Assembly: GCA_963575745.1 (NCBI GenBank)
Contig: CAUYUJ010015282.1
Location: forward strand, 103,151 to 167,150
DNA from: Prorocentrum cordatum
Lineage: Eukaryota > Sar > Dinophyceae > Prorocentrales > Prorocentraceae
Length of the DNA stretch: 64,000 nt
Direction of reading: 5' to 3'
Of the stretch, positions 1 to 9,713 are shown one piece after another. The notes under the pieces were generated by a model. It was given only the letters and a program-made list of their open reading frames with translations, was not told the origin of the DNA and ran no database searches. Position 1 is the stretch's first letter. The number at the start of each line of letters is the position of its first letter. Position numbers and translations under genes: made by a program.

Positions 1-177
1 TAGTAGTAGTAGCAGTCGTTAGGGGTTTGTAGTAGTAGTTAGTAGTAGTAGTCAGTAGTGTAGTCGTATTATCATAGTAGTAGTTTGTAGTAGTTGTGGT
101 TGTTAGTAGTAGTCGTAGTAGTCATGCGTAGTAGTAGTTAGTAGTCGTCGTAGTAGTAGAGCAGTAGTAGTAGTAGT

Positions 178-209
<32 letters not shown>

Positions 210-214
210 TAGTC

Positions 215-265
<51 letters not shown>

Positions 266-387
266 ATCGTAGTAGTAGTAGTAGTCGTAGTAGTAGTGGT
301 AGTCGTGTTATTACTCGTAGTCGTCGTATTATCATTGGTAGTTGGAGTAGTAGTAGTAGTAGCAGCAGCAATAGTAGTAGATGTAGT

Positions 388-441
<54 letters not shown>

Positions 442-588
442 CGTAGTAGTACTAGTAGTAATCGTCATAGTCGTAGTCGTAATCGTAGCCGTATTTGTAG
501 TATTAGTAGTAGTGGTAGTAGCAGTAGTCGTATTAGTAGTTGTAGTCTTAGTCGTAGTAGTCGTCGTACTAGTAGTTGTAGTCGTATC

Positions 589-643
<55 letters not shown>

Positions 644-838
644 CTGGTAGTACTGGTAGTAGTACTAGTTGTAGTAGTAGTATTAGTAGTAGTAGCAGTA
701 GTAGCCGTAGTAGCCGTAGTAGTAGTAGTAGTAATAATATTAGTGGTCGTAGTGGTAGGTAGTCGTAGGAGTAGTAGTCGTAGTAATCGTGGTCGTAGTA
801 GTCGTAGTCGTAGTAGTCGTAGTCGTAGTCGTAGTAGC

Positions 839-878
<40 letters not shown>

Positions 879-909
879 ATATTATTAGTAGCCGTAGTGG
901 TAGGTAGTC

Positions 910-959
<50 letters not shown>

Positions 960-1306
960 CGTGGTCGTAGTAGTCGTAGTCGTTCGCAGTAGTTAGTGTA
1001 GTAGTAATTAGTAAGTAGTAGTAGTCGTCGTAGTCGTAGTAGTAGTAGTAGTCGTCGTAGTCGTAGTGTAGTAGTAGTAGTAGTCGTAGTAGTAGTCGTA
1101 GTTAGTAAGCAAGCGTAGTAAGTAGTTGCAGTCGTCGTAGTCGTAGTCGAAGTCGTCGTAGTGCGAAAGTCGTGGTCGTTGTCGTCGGCGTTAGTAGTCA
1201 GTAGTAGTCGTTCGTACTTGTAGTACTTAGTAGTAGTGTAGTAGTACGTAGTAGTAGTAGTAGCAGTAGTAGTTAGTCGTAGTAGTAGTAGTAGTAGTAG
1301 TCGTTT

Positions 1307-1356
<50 letters not shown>

Positions 1357-1422
1357 ATAGTAGTAGTCGTAGTAGTCGTAGTAGTGATGATTGTAGTCGT
1401 TTCAGTAGTAGTAGTAGTCGTC

Positions 1423-1459
<37 letters not shown>

Positions 1460-1662
1460 CAGTCGGGTTATTCGTAGTAGTCGTAGTAGTCTGAGTATTG
1501 GAAGTAGTATGGTTCTTCGTAGTAGCTGTAGTAGTAGTAGGAGTAGTAGTAGTACTAGTAGTAGTAGTAGTGGTAGTAGTTGTAGTAGTAGTAGTAGTAG
1601 TAGTGGTATCTCTAGTAGTAGTAGTAGTAGTCGTTGTAGTCGTTGTAGTAGTGTAGTAGTGA

Positions 1663-1720
<58 letters not shown>

Positions 1721-1731
1721 TGTAGTAGTGT

Positions 1732-1763
<32 letters not shown>

Positions 1764-1879
1764 TGTGTTATTATTCTGATTAGTAGTAGTAGTAGTAGTA
1801 GTAGTCGTAGTAGAAGCGATAGTAGTAGTACTAGTAGTAGTAGTAGTAATATTATTAGTAGCCGTAGTGGTAGGTAGTC

Positions 1880-1917
<38 letters not shown>

Positions 1918-1966
1918 CGTGGTCGTAGTAGTCGTAGTCGTAGCAGTAGTAGTAGTAATTGTAATG

Positions 1967-2040
<74 letters not shown>

Positions 2041-2047
2041 AGTAGTG

Positions 2048-2083
<36 letters not shown>

Positions 2084-2085
2084 TC

Positions 2086-2147
<62 letters not shown>

Positions 2148-2199
2148 CGTAGTCGTAGTCGTAGTCGTAGTCGAAGTCGTAGTCGTAGTCGTAGTCGTC

Positions 2200-2252
<53 letters not shown>

Positions 2253-2305
2253 CGTAGTCGTAGTTGTATTAGTAGTAGTAGTAGTAGTAGTAGTTCGTAT
2301 GTTGC
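1..2305. repeat. (TAG)n microsatellite array with CGT interruptions
   Basis: About 2.3 kb of nearly pure TAG/AGT/GTA triplets broken by TCG and CGT units. Higher-order structure is visible: a block containing 'taatattattag' followed by 'ccgtagtggtaggtagtcg' occurs at about 872-920 and 1842-1890, each followed by a pure TAG run and then 'cgtggtcgtagtagtcg'; a weaker third copy lies near 731-775. Reading frames through it encode only poly-Ser, poly-Val or poly-Thr and are not genes. The array starts at or before the window edge. Confidence 0.97.
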
Positions 2306-2504
2306 TTTTTTTTCTTTGTTTTTATTTGATATCTGATTATATTTTATAACTGGTCGTTTTTTTTTTTATCATTCTTATTAGTTTAAGGAGTACTATTAAT
2401 CTTAGTGGTTGTGGTAGGTGGTGGTAGGGTGGTAGTAGTGTAGTGTAGTGTAGTTCGTAAGTCGTAGTAGACGTAGTTAGTGAGTCTCGTCGTAGTTAGT
2501 TGTT

Positions 2505-2546
<42 letters not shown>

Positions 2547-2606
2547 AAGTAGTTGTAGAGGGGAGGGGGGGGAGGAGGAGGAGGAGCAGGAGGAGGAGGA
2601 GGAGGA
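2306..2606. repeat. T-rich break, resumed TAG repeat and short GAG run
   Basis: A T-rich stretch (about 2306-2395, with runs of 8-11 T) ends the main TAG array. Degenerate GTA/TAG triplets resume at about 2400-2550 and pass directly into a GAG run at about 2565-2606. No gene is supported. Confidence 0.8.
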
Positions 2607-3744
2607 TGGACCGGAGTGCGATGAGGGTCATGCCGCTTTCCCGCCGCCGCCCACTGACGCCCACTATCAGGTCACGCCGCTCTCCGAGGGCAACCTCCGG
2701 CGCTGGCTCCGCAAGTACCTCCACTTGCATGTGCGTTGAGCCAGACTGCGCAAAGCAACGGCGAGGAGGAGGAGGAAGATGTGGGTAAAAGTGACGCCCA
2801 TGACGACCACAGCCCTGACTGCCGTTGACCGCTACACTGGCGAAGAGGACAAAGCCGAGGATGTCTTTGAGGCCAGTAAGGAGAGCGAGATGGTTTGGAG
2901 GCCCCGCTGGGGCTGCGCACGTGAGAGTGGTCGGTGGGTCCACCCAGCAGGGGGTCCCCCATGACGCCATCCAGATGATTGAGCAGTGTGGAGGCGGAGG
3001 GTGTGAGGGAACTTGGCTCTTGGATTGTGACCGGCACTGACTGCTACGGACGATGACAATGATGAGGGATATTGTTGTTGTGACTGCTGTGGTGACCGTG
3101 GTGTTAATGCTGATGTCGACGTTGGGCCATCTAGGTAAATGCAGTGAGCGTGGTTTGCGCGTGTGATGCGTCGCCAGGTCGTTCTACAGCGGCGGCGTGG
3201 AGTCGCGGTGCCTGGGCCTGTTCAAGCTTTCTTTCTGCCTCGTTTCTGCATGCATTTGAAACGTGGTCTTGTCAGAGGGAGCGGACGGTGGAGTACATGC
3301 GCACGTTATGAGGCCACTGATTGGGTGACCTCTTCCGTAGCGCGCGAGGTCCACTCCAACGGCGCTCGCTTGTGAAACGATTGCTCTGGTATGTGGTGCT
3401 TCCTCGGGCTTCTGCTGAATCTCGAAGTATGTACATCGGAGGTGCGGAGGGATGATGAGGAGTGACGACAGGGAAGCAGGGGGGAAAAGGTGGGAGGAGC
3501 GCAGGCAGGAGGGGTGCCGTACTGTTATCAGGGAGCCTTGCAGAGGTCGAAGCCGCCAGCAATTCACAGAAGCAGTGTTAGCAGTTTCTCTGTCTGGACG
3601 TTCTGCTCGTATAGGTCCATGCCTTTTTCCCTCCTCTTGCTGCCCCCGGTGCCCGAGGACACGAGGTATAGTGCCTTCCGAACTGTCACTGGCCGCCCGA
3701 TTTCGGGCCTGCTGTGACGAGCCTCGAGCAGTCAGTGCATCGAA
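2607..3744. other. Non-repetitive island, coding status unresolved
   Basis: About 1.1 kb of complex sequence. Both strands carry medium open frames: the plus frame ending at 2739 reads on from the GAG run, and a minus frame over about 2620-2970 contains a hydrophobic stretch (LLTGLKDILGFVLFASVAV) that could be a membrane segment. Neither has a recognisable domain, convincing start or intron signals. I see no RNA gene. Confidence 0.4.
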
Positions 3745-3758
3745 GGGAAGGGTTTGAG

Positions 3759-3920
3759 TTAAGTTGGGACTGTCCCTCTACAGGAGGAAAAGTCAAAAAT
3801 AGTCGACAAATAGTCTGGGGAATATTTTTGGAGTATTTTTTGACTATGTTTGAGTATTTATTTGAACTAGTTTTGATTTTTCGTCCAAAATCCCCCTGTA
3901 GGGGGACATGCCCGGCCTAC
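3759..3920. mobile_element. TIR element family A, copy 1
   Basis: A 162-bp element with imperfect terminal inverted repeats of about 30 bp. The left end reads TTAAGTTGGGACTGTCCC then CTACAGGAGGA; the right end is its complement (TCCCCCTGTAGG, then GGACATGCCCGGCC). The interior is AT-rich (runs of TATTTTT) in GC-rich surroundings. It is flanked by 14-bp direct repeats, GGGAAGGGTTTGAG at 3745-3758 and GGGAAGGGCTTGAG at 3921-3934 (13 of 14 identical). No coding capacity, so it must be non-autonomous. Four relatives are in this window. Confidence 0.8.
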
Positions 3921-4097
3921 GGGAAGGGCTTGAGGTCGAGAGCGACGCCGGTGCGACAATTTCGGAGACGGCGCGAGGGTTTGGGGCCTGAAAATTCCTG
4001 ATCAGGCGCGAGGGCTTCTGAGAAATCCCGCCGCCTTCCGAGAAGGCCTCCTCCTCCTCACTCTCCCCCCCCCAGCTCGCCGCCGAAGCCAGCGCAG

Positions 4098-4136
4098 CGA
4101 AGGGAAGGGCTTGAGGTCGAGAGCGACGCCGGTGCG
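4098..4136. repeat. Related empty site for TIR element copy 1
   Basis: The 35 bases at 4102-4136 are identical to 3921-3955, the right flank of the TIR element. The bases before them (CGAAGGGAAGGG, 4098-4109) match the left flank at 3741-3752. The locus therefore looks like the uninterrupted version of the insertion site, with one copy of the GGGAAGGGCTTGAG motif instead of two. Confidence 0.75.
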
Positions 4137-4158
4137 GACCCCTCGGCGGTCGCGCCAC

Positions 4159-4312
4159 AAACATAAACTTTTGGCGCTCCGCGCGGATTTCTCGGGCCCG
4201 CGCTGGACCCGCCCGGCAGCGCCTCCGGCGCCCCCCCCGGCGCGCCAGGGACGGGGGTCCAGCGCAGATCCAAGAATCCGCGCGGAGCGCCAAAAGGTTA
4301 TGCCTTATGTTT
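4159..4312. mobile_element. Foldback element FB1 (GC-rich TIR)
   Basis: About 154 bp whose two halves are imperfect reverse complements. The left arm begins AAACATAAACTTTTGGCGC and continues through CCGCGCGGAT to GCTGGACCC; the right arm runs GGGGTCCAGC, ATCCGCGCGGAGCGCCAAAA and ends TTATGTTT. A right-arm-only relative lies at 61430-61545, and a short fragment (AATCCGCGCGGAGCG) repeats at 4316-4330. No clear target duplication and no coding capacity. Confidence 0.6.
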
Positions 4313-4524
4313 AGAAATCCGCGCGGAGCGGCAAGGAAGGCGGAGTCCTGGAACGCAGGGCTCGTTTCGATTCCTCCGATTCTATTCGGTTCGATGTCGA
4401 TTGTTTCCGAGGCCGATGGGATCCGTCTTGGGATTTCGATTTGGGTTCCGATTTCTTATTGGAGGCATACTAGCCTGTCGATGTCTGTCGATGCGACTTC
4501 TCCCGACTCGGCTGCCGAAAGGAT

Positions 4525-5335
4525 GATGATGATGAAGAGGAGGAGGCGGAGGAGGAGGATGTGGAGGAGGATGAGGAGGAGGGGGAGGAGGAGGTGGAGG
4601 AGGAGGAGCAGGAGGAGGAGGAGGAGGAGGAGGAGGAGGAGGAGGAGGAGGAGGAGGTAGGAGGAGAGGAGGATAAGGAGGAGGAGGAGCGCAGGAGGAG
4701 GGAGGGAGAGGAGGAGGAGGATGAGGAACAGCGAAGCGGCGGAGGAGGAGGCGGAGGAGGAGGAGGAGGAGGAGGAGGTCGGAGGAGGAGGAGGAGGAAA
4801 AGGAGGGGGAAGTAGGAGAAGGCGGAGAAGAGGAGGGGGAGGATGAGGAGCGGAAGGAGGGAGAAGGAGTAGCAGGCGTAGGAGGATGAGGAACAGCGAA
4901 GGCGGGGAAGGTAGGAGGAGCAGTAGGAGTAGGAGCAGGAGGAGGAGAATGAGGAGGAGGAGGAGGAGGAGGAGGAGGAGTAGGGAGGAGGCTGAGGAAG
5001 GAGGAGGACGAGGAGGGGGAGGAGGAGGAGGAGGGAGGAGGAGGAGATGAGGAGGAGAGAGGAGGAGGAAAAGAAAGGTGGTGGAGGAGGAGGAGGAGGA
5101 GGAGGAGGAGTATTGAGGAGGAGGGGCACGAGGAGGAGGAGGGAGGAGGAGCAGGGGCAGTGCGCGAAGTTAGGAGAGGAGGAGAAGGAGGGGAGAAGAT
5201 AAGGAGGAGGGAGGAGCAGGAGGACGGAGGAGGAGTGAGGAGAAGGAGGAGGAGGCGGAGGAGGAGGAGCAGGAGGAGGAGGGAGGGGCTGATGACGACG
5301 AAGACGTCGACGACGACGACGACGACGAACGGCGA
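4525..5335. repeat. (GAG)n purine array ending in (GAC)n
   Basis: About 800 bp of GAG/GGA triplets with few interruptions, ending in a short GAC run (about 5290-5330). Plus frames give poly-Glu, poly-Arg or poly-Gly; minus frames give poly-Pro, poly-Ser or poly-Leu. The near-pure purine strand could form intramolecular triplex DNA. Confidence 0.95.
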
Positions 5336-5527
5336 AGAGTAACGTGTTGGCGTTGAAGCTGGACCGATCTCGGCCAGCGTGCACCACGCCATGCGAGCGG
5401 GCCATCCCACCAAGACCGCTGGCGTCGAAGTCGTCGGCATGAAGGCCGAGCGGGTCGCTCGTCGGTGGGCTGCGATATGGACGCCAGGCTCGGACGCCAG
5501 GCTCCTCCTTATCCCTCCTCCGCCTCG

Positions 5528-5695
5528 ACCTCTTTGTTCCTCTTCCTCCTCCTCCTCCTCCTCCTCCTCCTCCTCCTCTTCCTCCTCTCTCCTACTCCAC
5601 CCCCTCCTCTTCCTCCTCCACCTCCACCTCCTTTTCCTCCTCCCCCTCCCTCCCCCTTTTCCTCTTCCTCCTCCTCCTCCTCCTCCTTCATATTC
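5528..5695. repeat. (CCT)n pyrimidine array
   Basis: About 170 bp of CTC/CCT triplets, complementary in sequence to the GAG array that ends about 190 bp upstream, so the two can pair as arms of a very large imperfect hairpin. The spacer 5336-5527 is complex sequence without a recognisable gene. Confidence 0.92.
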
Positions 5696-6380
5696 TCTTG
5701 CCAGAGTTGTCGTGGGAGGCCCGCGCCCGCGCGGTTGCCAAGGCCTCTCCACAGGTCAGGGGCCCTCTTCCTGAGATGGATTTCCGAGGATTGCCCAGCA
5801 AAGGCAGGATCGCTGAATCGGGTCAGCCAGTTATTCTTTCTTCCCCCTCGGTGGTGCTCCCTAATCCGCATCCTCCTCCTTCGTAGTCATTCCGTCCGTA
5901 GGCATTTGGGCTCACGTCGTTTTGGCTTCACAGTCTTCGGACAAGGATCCTTCAACAGCTAACTTTAGAACGGGAGTGCTGTTGCGAGCCGATTTTGGCT
6001 TCTCTCTACAGTTCTCGCAGTCTCGCAGGCGGTACGCAGCAGTGGCGGCTGGTCCGAGCAGGCGTGGGCCCGTTGGTACGGCAGCAGCGGCGGTGCACGA
6101 CTTGGAGGAGGAGAGCGTTGGCCCCAGGTTCCCTGGGTCCGTGCTCTTTCGCCAGGCAAAGGCGAGCAGGCTAATCCGCTCGACGCTTGCTCACCGCGCT
6201 GCTGGAGGTGCGACGACTGTGGCTGCCACAAACACTTATTTTGATGGTCATCGTGTAAACATTGCGGTGTGGTCCGTGGCTAAGCGTCTGCTGCTCGCGC
6301 TCTGATGGTCCAAGGAGTGGATTTGAGGGGCCAGCGCTTCCGTGCCCCCTCTAGAGTCAGTCCAAGCCCATGCGCCTTAA
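5696..6380. other. Non-repetitive region, no gene recognised
   Basis: Complex GC-rich sequence. Several frames are open for 60-130 codons on both strands, but none shows a domain, a dominant frame or a clear start. It leads into the protein-like frame at 6381. Confidence 0.4.
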
Positions 6381-7427
6381 GCTCGCAGTCGTGTTCAGCA
6401 GTCGGAAAGAAATATGGTGCAGGAGGTTTCAAAGCTCGAGAACAAGCAACAGCAGCAGCTGGTCTTCCAACAAGATTTCGCCGCCGCAGCCACGTCCAAC
6501 CTGGACGAGGCCAGCGGGGTATACAAGAGTTTCGTGAGTGAGCTTGCTTGTGGCATCATTGCTCCTGCTGCGCCCAAGGCGTCTCAGCAGTCATAGTCCA
6601 ATATTCTCAGGGTTGAGGACACTGTATCTGGCCAGGCCGAGGCGCTTGACTTCATCGACGCTTCCTCCCTGTGCGCCACCGACACGGTCACATACGAGGT
6701 TACGGCAGAGGATTCCCAGCAGCATGACGGGCGTCGCGATGCACACTATTCAGTTTCAAGAAGTGGTGGCGGCTCTTTTGGAGCCCTCGAGAAGACCCAG
6801 GAGTTCAAGCATGCCCACGCTGGCCACCTCCGCCGCCTTGGCCAGCAGTGGGGCCACGGCGCTGACGGTCTGGTCGAGGTGGGGGGTGCTGGGCAGGAGG
6901 TGCCGCCCGCGTCGCCAAGTCCTGAAGGCGCCCCTGGAGCTGCGGCAGGAAGTGGAGCAGGCGCTTCAGCCAGCCAAGCTTTGGGCGTTGAGGCACGGGC
7001 TCTCCCTGTCGAGGGCGGTGCTGCTGGCCGCGATGGTCAGGGTCCTCTTGGTGGTGAGTCCATGGCAGTTTCCGATCCCGACGACGACGAGTTTGCTGCA
7101 GGGGAAGATGCCAGGTCGCGCGCGGCTAAGTTGCTGGCAGCCATTGGCCCCTCCTGTCGACGCAGGGGCGCGAAGCATCTGCCAATGGGGGGGCTCGTTC
7201 GATACTGTTTTTTGGAGCACGAGGTCAGGGTCATGCTTGTTTCAGTCTTCGCACAATGTCTCGACTTTTGCATTGTCTATTCGGTCAGCCTGGGTGCCTA
7301 CAGTGAGTATTTGTTCACTGTTACATTTCGGCGAGAGCAGCAGATACCAAGCATCCTTGCCTCTTTTTGCGGTGCTGTGTCCCGCGGCATTGGCTTCTTT
7401 TGCCGCGGCTACCTGTGGGGGCCCTGA
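6381..7427 (+). CDS. Protein-like frame with one amber codon (hypothetical)
   Basis: One frame stays open from 6381 to a TGA at 7425-7427 except for a single TAG at 6594-6596, about 347 codons in all. The first in-frame ATG is at 6414. The N-terminal part is Gln-rich (KLENKQQQQLVF); the middle is of mixed composition (VEDTVSGQAEALDFIDASSL); then an Ala/Gly/Pro-rich linker and an acidic patch (SDPDDDEFAAGEDARSRAA). I do not recognise a family. Because an overlapping frame is also open over much of the stretch, coding is only moderately likely. If coding, the amber codon makes it a pseudogene or means an intron covers it. A TIR element begins 17 bp downstream. Confidence 0.33.
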
Positions 7428-7443
7428 GCTCGCCAACTAGTCT

Positions 7444-7607
7444 TAAGTCGGGCCTGTCCCTTTACAAGGGGAATCTTCAAAATAGTAAAAAGTAGCCAGG
7501 GGACTATTTTTGGATTACTTGTTTGGCTATTTCGGTGTTTTTTTGTCTGGAGTTTTTTTCTCTTCAAATCGCCCAACATCCCCCTGTAGGGGGACACGCC
7601 CGACTGA
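7444..7607. mobile_element. TIR element family A, copy 2
   Basis: 164 bp. The left end reads TAAGTCGGGCCTGTCCC and TTTACAAGGGGA; the right end TCCCCCTGTAGG and GGACACGCCCGACTGA. Flanking 9-bp direct repeats AACTAGTCT lie at 7435-7443 and 7608-7616 (exact). The interior is T-rich and keeps the family motif AGGGGACTATTTTT. Non-coding. Confidence 0.8.
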
Positions 7608-7796
7608 AACTAGTCTCAGCTCAGTGTTGCGAGGCGGCAGGCGTTGCCGGCGCGGCCCCCCAGGCCCTCTGGGTGGCCGCGTGTGCCTGCTCTGCGCGGA
7701 GCTCGGCCTTGGGGCTGGCTGTTTACCACCTCCCCCTTCTTGGTTCCCCCGTAAGAGCGCCGTCTGACATCGGCCGATCGGATCGCAGAAGCCTGA

Positions 7797-8373
7797 CAGT
7801 GGAGGCCCAACAGTGATTGGGCACTAAGGAATGGTTGGAAGATTGATGGGCCTGTTTTCCATCACCCCCACCACCATAACTTGGAGGGGGGAAGGAGGAG
7901 GAGGAGAAGGAGGAGGAGGTGGAGGAGGAGGAGGAGGAAGAGGGATTATTCGTTAGTAGTAAGGAGTATGAAGTATTCTTATTACTACGAGTTTAGTATG
8001 AGGCGAGTGTGTGTAGTAGTAGGAGTCATTTGTTTGTATTATGTAGGTAGTAGTCCTGTATTCGTAGTAGTATTAGTATGCTCGGTAGTATGTGATTCTG
8101 ATGTGGAGTTTATGAGATGAGGAGGACCCCTTTCCCCTCCAACTGATGGTGGTGGTGGTGGTGGAAAACAGGCCCAACAATGGTTGGAAGATGGCGAGGC
8201 TGCCAGCTAAGGTGGCTTCGGAGACGGGCGCCTCAGCTGGGGCGGCAGTGCTTCGCAGGCACATCGTCGGTCTCGCCGCGCTCCCTGGAGCGGCGGAGCT
8301 GGCCCACCGTTCTGCAGGAGTGCTCTCGCCAACGTTGGGCGTCGGGGCCCGATCTGAGCAGTCCGCTGCTGCG
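7797..8373 (+). CDS. Protein-like frame split by foldback element FB2
   Basis: If the 335-bp element at 7844-8178 and one copy of its target repeat are removed, the flanks join into one open frame: codons at 7797-7841 (reading WRPNSDWALRNGWK) continue at 8193 (ARLPAKVASETGASAGAAVL) and stay open to the next TIR element at 8374. The joined frame is about 76 codons, alanine-rich, with no recognised domain. A pyrimidine-poor but usable acceptor-like CTGACAG precedes 7800. Element plus one target repeat is 349 nt, not a multiple of three, so the insertion breaks the frame unless it is spliced out. Coding status is an inference from the open frame only. Confidence 0.3.
7844..8178. mobile_element. 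Foldback element FB2 with exact 14-bp target duplication
   Basis: Flanked by identical 14-bp direct repeats AATGGTTGGAAGAT at 7830-7843 and 8179-8192. The ends are imperfect inverted repeats of about 50 bp: the left arm has GGGCCTGTTTTCCATCAC, CCACCACCAT and TTGGAGGGG; the right arm carries the complement (CCCCTCCAAC, then ATGGTGGTGG, then GGAAAACAGGCCC). The interior holds a GGAGGAGG run and TAG/GTA-rich sequence resembling the array at 1-2305. No coding capacity. Confidence 0.78.
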
Positions 8374-8530
8374 TTCAAGTCGGGCCTGCCCCTCTACAGG
8401 AGGAGTATTCAAGAACTATTCAAAAATAGTCCAGGGACGATTTTTTGTTGTACCATTTTTAGTTTTTTTGTCGGGGGTATTTTTGATGTTTCGTTCCAAA
8501 TCCGCCTGTAGGAGGACACGCCCGACCGAA
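8374..8530. mobile_element. TIR element family A, copy 3
   Basis: About 157 bp. The left end reads TTCAAGTCGGGCCTGCCC then CTCTACAGGAGGA; the right end TCCGCCTGTAGGAGGA then CACGCCCGACCGAA. The interior has the conserved CCAGGGACGATTTTTT motif and T-rich sequence. No clear target duplication remains. It lies 196 bp after foldback element FB2. Confidence 0.78.
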
Positions 8531-9518
8531 TGCTACCTGCGCGATCGTCAGGGACTGGAAGACCACGATCAGTTCGTCTCGTTTAAGCTCGGCGGCTTGT
8601 GCCGTCCACCTTGGGCGGGTTCGTGGTCGGAGTGGGTGGGGGTATTGGGCCGCGCGTTCTTGGGCCAGTCCAATTCGCGAAACAAACTGCGTGGCCAGCA
8701 GATCACTCTTCGGAATCCAATCTGCACTTCTATTGAGAAGGGTGGATCCAAGCTGTGCGAGTGATTCGTTGCGTCATTTTGGCTGTCGGAAGTTCGGGTT
8801 CGCAGGTCTGCCCCCCTTTTCCCTCGCCCCCCTGCGCCTCTCTCGTTTCGCTCGTCAACTGTATGGGCTCACGGTGCCGTCCTTCAGGGGGCCGCCTCCG
8901 CCCCCTTCCGCTATCCCCGCTGGCCCGACCCCCTGCCTTCCTGAGTGGGCCAGTGAGCAACCGCTGGCCGCATGTGTCTTGGGGGTCGCCCGGTCCGGAT
9001 CGAGGGCGGGCGGCTCCGGCGCTCTCCGAGGTTCACGAAGCGCGGGCGAACGTGGCCGGCCGCGGGCTGGCGTGGGCCTTGCAGCGCGCGCTTCCGAAGT
9101 TTGGGCGTCGGGGTGAGGCCCCCAAGGCGTGGTGGGTGAGCATTCGCCGGCGCGGCCGTCGACCCGCCTGTTACCCGGAGCTGCTCTGCGGGGAGCGTCC
9201 CTGTCATGCCTTTGGTTCTGGAGGAACGCTGCGAGCGTAACGCTAAGTGGCCGCCCTGTCGGGTATTTGCTGTTAGGCGCGGGCCCGACGTAGATTGAGA
9301 TCGCGATGATAGCGCGCGGGCGATATTGAATCCCAGTAAACTTCGTGGAGGTCAACATGTCAACGGTATTCACGGCGAGTTGTTGTCCGGCCGCTGGGCT
9401 TTCATCGGTCGGGCTGGGTAGTTTGTGGGGAAGGCCGACGAGCTTGCAGATCTGTCGATTGATGAGCCCAGCGGGCGATCTCGAATGCGCGGCTTGATGG
9501 CGAGAGGTTGCGGAGTGA
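8531..9518. other. GC-rich unique region, overlapping open frames
   Basis: Overlapping frames of 75-170 codons are open on both strands (for example minus 8855-9373), the usual effect of high GC. No domain, repeat or RNA gene is recognised. Confidence 0.4.
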
Positions 9519-9713
9519 TGGCCCCAGAAGGACGCCGACCATGGAGCTCGCTCAGCGCGCCTGTTTGCAGGGCTGATTGAAACTTGGCTTCCGTCCTCTA
9601 CCGCGTCGGCGCGCGGGCAGTTCGTGGCCGACCCTTTGGCTTTGTTCCAAGCTGCAGGTTGTGAATTTTCAGTGCTTCGGTTCGCCGACTGGGGCGTTGA
9701 TGATTTTGCCTAA
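9519..9713 (+). CDS. Protein-like exon candidate, 64 codons
   Basis: An open frame bounded by a TGA at 9516-9518 and a TAA at 9711-9713. It lacks an ATG, so it would have to be an internal or terminal exon. The translation has normal composition: ARLFAGLIETWLP, then GQFVADPLALFQAAGCEF, ending ADWGVDDFA. No family recognised. It could be chance, although composition is less biased than in neighbouring frames. Confidence 0.3.
   Translation, partial: WPQKDADHGARSARLFAGLIETWLPSSTASARGQFVADPLALFQAAGCEFSVLRFADWGVDDFA

Noticed and set aside
103-907. Long Thr-, Leu- or Val-rich open frames in the first kilobase (and similar ones in every triplet array)
   Set aside because: They are translations of (TAG)n, (GAT)n, (GAG)n or (TAC)n in whichever phase lacks a stop; no start context, no domain, and several frames are open at once.
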